Positions 5,719-11,792 of a stretch of DNA of 11,792 nucleotides are shown here, piece after piece (the stretch's first letter is position 1; each line of letters starts with the position of its first letter). A program made the translations under genes and the position numbers. This stretch comes from Desulfobacterales bacterium (GTDB lineage: Bacteria > Desulfobacterota > Desulfobacteria > Desulfobacterales > C00003060). The DNA is taken from contig JAUWXJ010000054.1 in assembly GCA_030616425.1 (NCBI GenBank), positions 1 to 11,792 of the forward strand, read 5' to 3'. Below the pieces are notes generated by a model, which was not told the DNA's origin, searched no databases, and was given only the letters and a program-made list of their open reading frames with translations.

Positions 5719-7614
5719 ATGTCTGTGGATAGGATACTCGAAAGCAAATTAGGCCCGGGCAGTTTAAGAAAGCTCCTGGCCCTTAATAACACTCCTCTAA
5801 ATGAAATCATTGCAGACGCCATTATCAAATTTCAACCTGACTCTGTTTTTGTTTCCACTGGATCTCCTGAAGACTTAGACCGCGTGCGTGAGCAGGCCAT
5901 AAAACGGGGTGAAGAAAAGCGCCTTGTTTTACCAGGACATACTATTCACTATGATGGGTATGAAGATCAGGGGAGAGACCCGGTAAATACCAAATTTCTC
6001 GCATCAGGCGGGACATCGCTGGGCCCCGCCCTGAATTCTGTGGACAGACAAGAGGGACTTGATGAAATAGACCGAATCATGAATGGTATCATGCGCGGGA
6101 AAGAAATGATCGTTAGCTTTTACTCTCTGGGACCATTGGGAACTGAATTTGCCATACCTTGTTTGCAGATCACTGATTCGTACTATGTCGCCCACAGTGA
6201 AGATATACTCTATCGCTCGGGATATGGGCTATTCAAAAACCAGAGGGGCAAGGAGGAATTCTTTGCTTTCTTGCACTCTGCGGGCGCCACAGAGAATGGG
6301 GTTAGCCGTGATATTGACCTACGCAGAATGTTTATAGACCTTGAAAACAACGTTGTTTATAGCGTCAATACACAATATGCCGGAAACACGGTTGCCGCAA
6401 AAAAATTGGCCCATCGCCTTGCCATAAGGAAGGCTGCGGAGGAGGACTGGCTTTCTGAACATTTTTTCGTTTCAGCAGTGCCCAGCTATGAAGGAGGCAA
6501 GATAACGTATATCGCAGGTGCTTTTCCAAGTTGGTGTGGCAAGACATCCACCTCCATGCTGTTCAATATTGTCGGTGATGACCTCGCCCATGTTCGGAAA
6601 AAAGATGGTAAGGTCTACGCGGCCAATGTTGAAAAGGGCATATTCGGCGTCATTAAAGATGTCAACCCTGAAGATGATCCTTATTGCCACGAACTTCTTG
6701 TGAGACCCGGAGAAGTCATATTCTCCAATGTCCTTGAGGCTGACGGCAGGCCTTATTGGCAGGGTATGGGAAAGGTTGATATCCCTTCAGAGGGATACAA
6801 CCATTCCGGCCTATGGTCGCAGGGGAAAAAGGACGATAATGGTAAATCGATTCCCGTTTCCCATGATAACGCCCGATTCTGTGTCGCCTTGGAAGGGGTC
6901 GAAAACTATGACTCAACGCAGGTGGTTGAGCTAGAAGGGATTGTCTACGGGGGACGTAGCTCAAAAAGACCGGTGCCTGTATCACAATCGTATGGTTGGG
7001 TCCACGGCGTGTTTTATGGTGCCAGTATCGAATCTGAGCCCACGGCTGCTACTGTCGGAGGCTCAAGTGCTAAAGTAATTATCAATCCCATGGCCAATAC
7101 GGAATTCGTATCCATACCTATTGGCAAATACTTGGAAAAACACGTGCAATTTGCAACAGAACTAAAAGAACCGCCAAGGATATTTTATGTAAATTACTTT
7201 CTGAGGGATGAAGCAGGAGAATTCTTGAACACCAAGATGGACAAGAAAGTCTGGATCAGGTGGATTGAAAGAAGGATTAATGGGGAGGTAGGAGCCTATG
7301 CAACACCGACCGGCTTCATTCCCGGATATGAGGACCTGGCTGAACTCTTTAAGAGAGAATTAGGGGCAAGTTACTCGCAAGATCAGTACGAACTTCAGTT
7401 TGTGATGCGTGTGCCTGAACTCCTAGAGAAGCTTGAGATTGTAGAGAAGTTTTATCAAGAAGAGACAAGTGTTATTCCAAAAGAAATCTTTGAGATGATT
7501 AACGCCCAAAGAGGTTTGCTCCTCAAAGCTCAAAAGACATATGGTAATAACCATATATCACCATTCAAGTTCGAAAACTATGGAGTCCCTGAATCTTTGA
7601 CCCAGCCATTCTGA
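5719..7614 (+). CDS. pckG: Phosphoenolpyruvate carboxykinase, GTP-type family, divergent
   Basis: This 631-residue cytoplasmic enzyme should interconvert oxaloacetate and PEP + CO2 with a phosphoryl donor. I chose ATG 5719 because GAAGGAAG lies just before it; ATG 5704 in frame has no such site. Family signs: SLGPLG followed by ITDSYYVAHSEDI; QYAGNTVAAKK (219-229, metal-binding Lys229); SEH (His248); the P-loop GAFPSWCGKTS (267-277) with the GTP-type cysteine at 273; VGDDLA (Asp287/288); HDNARF (382-387, Arg386); and GGRSSKRPVPVSQSYGWVHG (411-430). Thus the catalytic and metal ligands are kept. Where vertebrate and most bacterial enzymes have PGFGEN, which stacks on guanine, this protein has FLNTKMDKKVW (502-512), so nucleotide preference is uncertain. 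The PPi-dependent relatives are much longer. The gene's own stop codon lies inside the terminal repeat of a MITE, so the C-terminus may have been changed by an insertion. It is divergent from the FmdE-family gene and convergent with nadB. Confidence 0.87.
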   Translation: MSVDRILESKLGPGSLRKLLALNNTPLNEIIADAIIKFQPDSVFVSTGSPEDLDRVREQAIKRGEEKRLVLPGHTIHYDGYEDQGRDPVNTKFLASGGTSLGPALNSVDRQEGLDEIDRIMNGIMRGKEMIVSFYSLGPLGTEFAIPCLQITDSYYVAHSEDILYRSGYGLFKNQRGKEEFFAFLHSAGATENGVSRDIDLRRMFIDLENNVVYSVNTQYAGNTVAAKKLAHRLAIRKAAEEDWLSEHFFVSAVPSYEGGKITYIAGAFPSWCGKTSTSMLFNIVGDDLAHVRKKDGKVYAANVEKGIFGVIKDVNPEDDPYCHELLVRPGEVIFSNVLEADGRPYWQGMGKVDIPSEGYNHSGLWSQGKKDDNGKSIPVSHDNARFCVALEGVENYDSTQVVELEGIVYGGRSSKRPVPVSQSYGWVHGVFYGASIESEPTAATVGGSSAKVIINPMANTEFVSIPIGKYLEKHVQFATELKEPPRIFYVNYFLRDEAGEFLNTKMDKKVWIRWIERRINGEVGAYATPTGFIPGYEDLAELFKRELGASYSQDQYELQFVMRVPELLEKLEIVEKFYQEETSVIPKEIFEMINAQRGLLLKAQKTYGNNHISPFKFENYGVPESLTQPF

Positions 7615-7755
7615 GACCTTTGCAAAACATCCCCTTTTGCCCAATCTCTACGTCAGACTCAGATTTCAATCCTCAAAATACTAAAAGTATTCCTGTGGTT
7701 AAAATCCTCGTCTTCCTTGACCTTGAACCAAATTGAATGTTTTGCAAAGGTCTCA
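7612..7755. mobile_element. 144-bp MITE-like element with perfect 19-bp terminal inverted repeats
   Basis: TGAGACCTTTGCAAAACAT (7612-7630) is exactly complementary to 7737-7755. The 106 bp between contain no open frame and no transposase, only a small AATACT/AGTATT hairpin. Termini of the GAGACCTTTGCAAAA kind resemble DDE-transposase insertion-sequence ends, but I cannot name the family. No clear target duplication is visible (ATTC on the left, TTTT on the right). The first three bases are the PEPCK stop codon. Lying between convergent genes, the folded repeat could also stop transcription both ways. Confidence 0.65.
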
Positions 7756-7804
7756 TTTTGATATCGGATCTTTATTCTGCCATCCGCATTCCGAAATGGA
7801 GTCC

Positions 7805-9430
7805 TTATCCCACAAAGGGCCTGCGAAGTATGGTGTCTTTGAGCCAGAACCTGTCATCCTTTTCAGGGTGCTGTATGTTATAGTGCAGACCGCGACTCTC
7901 CTTCCTCAACATGGCACTCTGTATGATGAGATCAGCAACCAAAGCTATGTTTCGTAGCTCTATCAAATCCGAAGTAATCTTGAAATCCCAGTAATACTGA
8001 CGGATTTCTTTCTCGATTGTTCCAATGCGGTTTCGGGCACGCAGCAGTCGCTTGTTGGAGCGCACGATCCCCACGTAGTTCCACATGGACCGTCTGATCT
8101 CGTCCCAGTTGTGGGAAACCACGATTGCCTCATCACTGTCTGTGGTGCCCATGGGATCCCAGGGAGGCAAGTCACGACAAACCTCGCCATTGATCGACTC
8201 CAAGTCCGTTACCGCCTGCTGAGCTGCCCTGTGGGCATAAACTACGGCCTCAAGAAGGGAGTTGCTGGCAAGCCGGTTGGCGCCATGGAGCCCCGTGCAC
8301 GCTGTCTCGCCCACGGCATAGAGCCTGTCTATGTCAGTCTTGCCGTCTATGTCTACCAACACCCCGCCACATACGTAATGGGCTGCAGGGACCACTGGGA
8401 TAGGCTCTTTTGTCATGTCCATGCCGAGGGAGAGGCACTTCTGATAAATGTTCGGGAAACGCTCCTGAATAAATCCAGGGTCTTTGTCCGAGATGTCCAG
8501 ATAGACGCAATCGTCTCCGCTCTTTTTCAGCTCACCGTCAATGCCTCGGGCCACAATGTCTCTGCAGGCCAGATCCTTCTGTGGATCGTAATCTGCCATG
8601 AAGGCCCGACCTCGTGAATCGATCAGCACCCCACCTTCCCCCCTGACCGCCTCAGAGATAAGAAAGTTCTTGGCCTCGGGATGATAAAGGCATGTTGGGT
8701 GAAATTGCACAAACTCCAGGTTCGCCACCAAGGCACCCGCCCGGTACGCCATAGCAATCCCATCGCCCGTGGCGATATCTGGATTGCTTGTGTAGAGGTA
8801 AACTTTCCCAGCCCCGCCCGTGGTCAGAACGGTAATCTTGGCATGAAACGTATGAACCTCATCAGTCTTGGTATCCAGCACGTAGGCGCCGCAACATATG
8901 TCCTCATGGGCGGCGGTCACAACCCCCCGCTTCATCCTCATAGAGTAGGTGATCAGGTCCACCGCAATATGGTTTTCAAAAAGTCCGATGTGCTCGTGTC
9001 TGCGAATACTATCCACAAGCGCCTGTTCAATAGCGTGGCCGGTGAAATCTCCTGCATGCACAATCCTTTTCTGCGAATGCCCCCCCTCCAGACCAAGATC
9101 GAATTCCTGGTTGCCTGTGTTCTCCTGCGTGAACTCAACGCCCCACTCCATGAGTTCCCGGACTCGTTCAGGGCCGCTCTTTACAACCATTTCCACAACG
9201 TCTCTTCTGCATAGTCCATCACCAGCCTTGAGCGTGTCTCGAATATGAAGATCAAAAGAATCGTAATGACCAAAGACCGAGGCAATACCCCCCTGGGCAT
9301 AATTCGTGCTGGTCTCCATGGCCTCTTTCTTGGTGACGATGGCTACCTGCCCATATTCGGCTACCTTCAAAGCAAAGCTCAGACCGGCAATGCCGCTTCC
9401 GATGATCAGAAAATCAATCTTGTATTCCAT
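7805..9430 (-). CDS. nadB: L-aspartate oxidase
   Basis: NadB is a flavoenzyme that oxidises L-aspartate to iminoaspartate, which quinolinate synthase (NadA) condenses with dihydroxyacetone phosphate in NAD synthesis. In anaerobes fumarate can serve as electron acceptor. At 541 residues it has the normal length. Residues 4-34 form the FAD-binding beta-alpha-beta unit with GSGIAG at 11-16. NadB-specific STNYAQGGIASV (41-52) separates it from the related SdhA/FrdA flavoproteins. Further motifs are LEFVQFHPTCLYHP, SEAVRGEGGVLID, AAHYVCGGVLVD and LHGANRLASNSLLEAVVYAHRAA. It begins with ATG 9430; the upstream ribosome site is weak. nadA and nadC are absent from the window. It is convergent with PEPCK, with only the MITE and 49 bp between. 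The 154 bp upstream contain nothing I recognise. Confidence 0.95.
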   Translation of the reverse strand: MEYKIDFLIIGSGIAGLSFALKVAEYGQVAIVTKKEAMETSTNYAQGGIASVFGHYDSFDLHIRDTLKAGDGLCRRDVVEMVVKSGPERVRELMEWGVEFTQENTGNQEFDLGLEGGHSQKRIVHAGDFTGHAIEQALVDSIRRHEHIGLFENHIAVDLITYSMRMKRGVVTAAHEDICCGAYVLDTKTDEVHTFHAKITVLTTGGAGKVYLYTSNPDIATGDGIAMAYRAGALVANLEFVQFHPTCLYHPEAKNFLISEAVRGEGGVLIDSRGRAFMADYDPQKDLACRDIVARGIDGELKKSGDDCVYLDISDKDPGFIQERFPNIYQKCLSLGMDMTKEPIPVVPAAHYVCGGVLVDIDGKTDIDRLYAVGETACTGLHGANRLASNSLLEAVVYAHRAAQQAVTDLESINGEVCRDLPPWDPMGTTDSDEAIVVSHNWDEIRRSMWNYVGIVRSNKRLLRARNRIGTIEKEIRQYYWDFKITSDLIELRNIALVADLIIQSAMLRKESRGLHYNIQHPEKDDRFWLKDTILRRPFVG

Positions 9431-9584
9431 GGTTTGTCACCAGAACTCAGGGACTTGGCCCCAATGGAACTCTGCCTTCGGCGGAATGGAGGTATTGGAG
9501 AAAGGGGAAGGCTTGTTTCGAAAATATCAGGTCCAATCTGATCACATCAGCTGAAGAATAACCCGGCCATGGTCAATGAGCCCC

Positions 9585-10241
9585 TTACAGCAGCGATGAC
9601 CGACGCCTGGGACGTCGAACAATAAATCCGACAATAAACCCCGCAAGAAGGACCCCGGCTCCAACCACAAACCATCGTAAGGTTTGAGCATCTTGAAGGG
9701 CGCCCAACTTCTCTTCAAGTTCTGCCAGCCGATCGCTTCTTGCTACAAGATCCTGAGACGCCTTATCATATGAAGCCTTTAAGGAGAGGAATTCTGAAGA
9801 TTCGCTCTTAAGGGTTTCATAGGACCTTTTCAGAGTATTTGCGGTATTTGTCTGCTTAGACAGGGCTTTCTGGAGGTCGTTTTGTTCTCTCTTGAAACGA
9901 GTATTTTCCTCAATTAGGGTTTTCGCCTGCTGTCTAAATATTTTGTTCTCACTCTTGAGTTTTGCGATAACCTCCCTGCTGGGTGGCCCCGGGCTCAAAT
10001 AGCGACTCAATATCCATCCTTCTCTCTCATCCGAAAGCCGTACCCTGGACCAACCGCTTTCCAATTCTTCCAGCACCTCAACCCGATTGCCGGTTTTTGG
10101 CATGGCAATAATTTTGCGGTCTATCCCTGGACCGGTTCGAACCATAACATGTATATTATCTGTAATATACATAGTTGTTTCCGCATGGGCCGGTATTGCA
10201 ATTAGAAAAAAAGAGACAAAGAATAAAATACCAAGTTTCAT
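9585..10241 (-). CDS. SH3-domain coiled-coil membrane protein, TIGR04211-like
   Basis: The 218-residue protein has a cleavable-looking signal peptide (1-20, ending AHA), then a bacterial SH3 domain (about 23-83: NIHVMVRTGPG, then GWILSRYLSPG). A heptad-rich coiled coil follows (about 88-180: KLKSENKIFRQQAKTLIEEN and onward). A single membrane helix (about 187-208) and a basic cytoplasmic tail, RRPRRRSSLL, end it. This order matches the TIGR04211 SH3 family of proteobacteria. It is most likely a periplasmic, inner-membrane-anchored protein with the SH3 domain facing the cell wall; its biochemical function is not known. It is divergent from the DUF1178 gene with 136 bp between. Confidence 0.85.
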   Translation of the reverse strand: MKLGILFFVSFFLIAIPAHAETTMYITDNIHVMVRTGPGIDRKIIAMPKTGNRVEVLEELESGWSRVRLSDEREGWILSRYLSPGPPSREVIAKLKSENKIFRQQAKTLIEENTRFKREQNDLQKALSKQTNTANTLKRSYETLKSESSEFLSLKASYDKASQDLVARSDRLAELEEKLGALQDAQTLRWFVVGAGVLLAGFIVGFIVRRPRRRSSLL

Positions 10242-10255
10242 AGTCTTAACAATGC

Positions 10256-10284
10256 ATTATGTTGACTAAGTATCCTGAAGTCGA
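10256..10284 (-). promoter_or_regulatory. Candidate sigma70 promoter for the SH3-domain gene
   Basis: On the minus strand TCGACT (10279-10284), a 17-bp spacer and CATAAT (10256-10261, 5 of 6) precede the gene. Transcription would start only about 8 nt before the ATG at 10241, giving a nearly leaderless message, and no ribosome site is seen. Confidence 0.32.
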
Positions 10285-10332
10285 TTTTCGTGGTACCCTA
10301 TTGAATAATCCGCTCGTTGTCAATAATTTCTT

Positions 10333-10361
10333 TTGAAATCAATTGAATAACATGATATAAT
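10333..10361 (+). promoter_or_regulatory. Strong sigma70 promoter for the DUF1178 gene
   Basis: TTGAAA (10333-10338), a 17-bp spacer and a perfect TATAAT (10356-10361). Transcription should begin near 10368. This excludes the in-frame ATG at 10360, which overlaps the -10, and supports the start at 10378. Confidence 0.7.
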
Positions 10362-10377
10362 GACTATTTTAGGAAGT

Positions 10378-10788
10378 ATGATTATATATGACCTACAATG
10401 TCCGAATGGCCATACCTTCGAGGGGTGGTTTGAAGACCGAAAGGCCTTCAAGGATCAGAGCCGGAAAAAACTGATAGTGTGCCCGGTATGCGGTGACACC
10501 TCGGTTGAGGTACTTCCTGCAAGATTCTCCATAAAGGGAGGCCCAACCTTATCGGAAAACGAGGAGAACAAGTCTGAAGAGAGGGCGACCGTAGAGAAGT
10601 TCGTGGAATTCTTGGAAGATAATTTTGAGGATGTCGGAGCGAAGTTCGCCCAGGAGGCTTTAAAGATGCACTACGATGTCACTGAGAAGCGCAATATCAG
10701 AGGAACCAGTACCGAAGCCGAAGAGGAAACGCTTAGACGAGAAGATATTAAGTTTTTCAAAGTGCCCATCCCTCGACTTGACTCCTGA
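10378..10788 (+). CDS. DUF1178 family zinc-ribbon protein
   Basis: This 136-residue protein of unknown function belongs to DUF1178. It starts MIIYDLQCPNGHTFEGWF, the family's usual opening, and completes a zinc-ribbon-like site with Cys8, His12, Cys35 and Cys38 (VCPVCG). The rest is acidic and helical, with a conserved-looking VEKFVEFLEDNFEDVGAKFA stretch and a C-terminal REDIKFFKVPIPRLDS. I chose ATG 10378 over ATG 10360 because the family begins with MI-YDL and the earlier codon lies within the -10 box. AGGA is only 3-4 nt from the ATG, so the leader is about 10 nt. It stands alone, convergent with the winged-helix gene. The cellular role cannot be deduced. Confidence 0.85.
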   Translation: MIIYDLQCPNGHTFEGWFEDRKAFKDQSRKKLIVCPVCGDTSVEVLPARFSIKGGPTLSENEENKSEERATVEKFVEFLEDNFEDVGAKFAQEALKMHYDVTEKRNIRGTSTEAEEETLRREDIKFFKVPIPRLDS

Positions 10789-10865
10789 GCCCACCGCCCT
10801 GCCAACAGGCTATCCACCGACTTCAGTTCCATAGTTTCTTGTTTTGAGCGGCGCAGTCGCGTTAT

Positions 10866-10888
10866 ATAAAATCGTGTAGCGATTTTAT
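10866..10888. terminator. Hairpin between convergent genes, probable bidirectional terminator
   Basis: ATAAAATCG (10866-10874) and CGATTTTAT (10880-10888) form a perfect 9-bp stem with a 5-nt loop, two bases after the winged-helix stop codon and about 80 bp after the DUF1178 stop. The stem is A/T-rich with T-rich 3' arms both ways but has no long T-run. Confidence 0.45.
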
Positions 10889-10890
10889 CT

Positions 10891-11472
10891 TCATTCAAGC
10901 CAGAAAATCTTGGTCTCAGGAATGCTCAACTCGACCAAATTCTCGTGAATATCATCTTTTGCGTTGATCGATGTGACAATTATCATGTCGTATTCTGGTT
11001 CCGTCAAGCTTGAAGGATGCATGATAGTAAAGCCGAGTAACCGCTCTCCGGATTTCATGTCATCCACAATCCCTACCAATTCCAGGCTCGTCTCCTTAAG
11101 AGTTAAATACGCGATTTCCGCGAGATCGCTGGCACCATAGAATACAACTCTTTTGACCCCACTATTCTCCAGAGCCCTAAAAAGCGTCTTCAATTTTCCC
11201 AGTGCTGTCTTATAAAAATGGTAGGAATATTGTATAAATTCATAGGTCAACCGGGTCTTTTCGGCAAAGCCATGCGGGGTGAGTATGTACCTGGCCCGAT
11301 TCTTGGGGATGGTGGTGATCTTGAAATATCCCTTATGCGCAAGACGCTTGATAAAGGAGTTCACCAATCCAAGAGAGATATTAAGTTTTCTGGCTAAATC
11401 CCTCTGGCTCTGGCTGCTGTCCTTCTCGATCTCTTCAAGTATCCGAAGTGCATTGATATCGTGATGGTCCAT
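10891..11472 (-). CDS. Winged-helix regulator fused to a Rossmann-like sensor domain (MarR_EPS-like)
   Basis: The protein has 193 residues. Residues 5-80 are a winged helix: LRILEEIEKDSSQSQRDLARK, the recognition helix region ISLGLVNSFIKRLAHKGYFKI, the wing, and then LTPHGFAEKTRLTYEFI. This resembles the EPS-associated MarR-like regulators (TIGR04176), which lie at the head of polysaccharide loci in many Gram-negatives. After a helical linker (about 81-105), residues 107-193 look like a Rossmann-type CoA- or nucleotide-binding half: VKRVVFYGASDLAEIAYLTL, ELVGIVDDM, YDMIIVTSIN. This is similar to the N-terminal half of PglD or nucleotide-sugar enzymes. No catalytic domain follows, so it is more likely a ligand sensor than an enzyme. 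The start is ATG 11472 with a weak ribosome site. No polysaccharide gene is in the window. Its likely promoter is about 190 bp upstream, beyond a mobile-element relic. Confidence 0.78.
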   Translation of the reverse strand: MDHHDINALRILEEIEKDSSQSQRDLARKLNISLGLVNSFIKRLAHKGYFKITTIPKNRARYILTPHGFAEKTRLTYEFIQYSYHFYKTALGKLKTLFRALENSGVKRVVFYGASDLAEIAYLTLKETSLELVGIVDDMKSGERLLGFTIMHPSSLTEPEYDMIIVTSINAKDDIHENLVELSIPETKIFWLE

Positions 11473-11518
11473 TGGAAACCTGCCGCCTGCGAATGTGTGA
11501 CCGGCTCGCTCCCTGCAA

Positions 11519-11635
11519 GCCCTGTCCTTCAGGGCGGGGTCAAGGGGAGCTATACAAAAATATTTATCTTCCTTACCGGGCTGCGAAGCACTGCCGTAAG
11601 GCAGAACCCTCGCCCTTCAGGGCGGGGAGGCTTCA
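11519..11635 (+). mobile_element. IS200/IS605-like end relic (two related hairpins)
   Basis: Two related hairpins lie in the same orientation: GCCCTG-TCCTT-CAGGGC (11519-11535, then GGGG) and CCTCGCCC-TTCA-GGGCGGGG (11608-11627). They share CTTCAGGGCGGGG. Between them is CTGCC-GTAA-GGCAG (11591-11604). The right part, ending GGGGAGGCTTCAC (to 11635), strongly resembles the right end of IS200/IS605 transposons, where subterminal hairpins are bound by TnpA and form the end of the TnpB guide RNA. There is no tnpA or tnpB, so it is a non-autonomous or decayed copy. The exact borders are not known. Confidence 0.5.
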
Positions 11636-11651
11636 CATTTAGAATATAGGC

Positions 11652-11687
11652 GTTCATAATATGAACATACTACAGGCCCTTTGTCAA
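11652..11687 (-). promoter_or_regulatory. Promoter with overlapping 15-bp palindromic operator for the winged-helix gene
   Basis: On the minus strand a perfect TTGACA (11682-11687), an 18-bp spacer and CATATT (11658-11663, 4 of 6) make a promoter. GTTCATA-A-TATGAAC (11652-11666), a perfect inverted repeat with one central base, covers the -10. A winged-helix dimer bound there would block polymerase, as in typical MarR autoregulation. That the downstream protein is the ligand is inference. Beyond it, 11688-11792 shows nothing I can identify. Confidence 0.5.
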
Positions 11688-11792
11688 CAATAAAATTAGG
11701 ACTTAAGTTTTGTACTCTGTTTAACTATTTGAACCAACTCGAAAAATCTACGTAATCTTTCTTCAAGACTATCACTTTACTACTAGGGATAA

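Noticed and set aside
8111..9554. Several plus-strand frames up to 177 residues
   Set aside because: They lie antisense to nadB and its upstream region, with no ribosome sites or domains; nadB is unambiguous.
10360..10377. ATG at 10360 as the start of the DUF1178 protein
   Set aside because: It overlaps the perfect TATAAT -10 box and lies before the predicted transcription start; the family begins with MIIYDL.
11715..11792. End of a minus-strand gene entering from the right, with a helix-like peptide
   Set aside because: The attractive frame has a stop codon just inside the window and no start codon, and the other open frame is about 22 codons; neither can be supported as a gene.

Overview
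The window looks like chromosomal DNA of an anaerobic bacterium, most likely a Desulfobacterota (delta-proteobacterial) sulfate reducer or close relative. This is inferred from gene content: a four-subunit ferredoxin-dependent 2-oxoacid oxidoreductase, an iron-sulfur ASKHA activator of corrinoid proteins, an FmdE-family protein, a GTP-type PEP carboxykinase, and a TIGR04211-type SH3 protein. No rRNA, tRNA, CRISPR array, intact transposase or phage gene was seen.

Layout. 1-1016 (minus): 5' half of a RACo-like [2Fe-2S]/ASKHA protein running off the left edge. 1017-1592: 576 bp without a gene, holding an 18-bp tandem duplication, a 91-bp array in 7-bp phase, an intrinsic terminator, a perfect 15-bp-stem hairpin and a cluster of palindromes. 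1593-4582 (minus): porC-porD-porA-porB. 4583-4836: candidate por promoter and operator plus four more heptads. 4837-5472 (minus): FmdE-family protein. 5473-5718: divergent promoter region. 5719-7614 (plus): pckG-like gene. 7612-7755: a 144-bp MITE-like element whose terminal inverted repeat contains the pckG stop codon. 7805-9430 (minus): nadB. 9431-9584: nothing recognised. 9585-10241 (minus): SH3/coiled-coil membrane protein. 10242-10377: divergent promoters. 10378-10788 (plus): DUF1178 zinc-ribbon protein. 10891-11472 (minus): winged-helix protein with a Rossmann-like C-terminal half. 11473-11792: 320 bp without a gene, holding an IS200/IS605-like relic and a promoter overlapped by a perfect palindrome. 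In 11688-11792 I see nothing.

How it fits together. POR interconverts pyruvate and acetyl-CoA + CO2 with ferredoxin. PEPCK links oxaloacetate and PEP for gluconeogenesis or anaplerosis. A RACo-like activator would maintain a corrinoid methyl carrier, either of the acetyl-CoA pathway or of a methyltransferase system. NadB makes iminoaspartate for NAD. Together they fit the C1/C2/C3 hub of an anaerobe, though genes other than por are not an obvious single operon.

No clear new multi-gene system was found. The most unusual points are: a PEPCK with an intact catalytic core but no recognisable guanine-binding PGFGEN segment; a MITE forming the end of that gene; a winged-helix/Rossmann regulator whose likely autoregulated promoter is separated from it by a mobile-element relic; and the phased heptanucleotide arrays.
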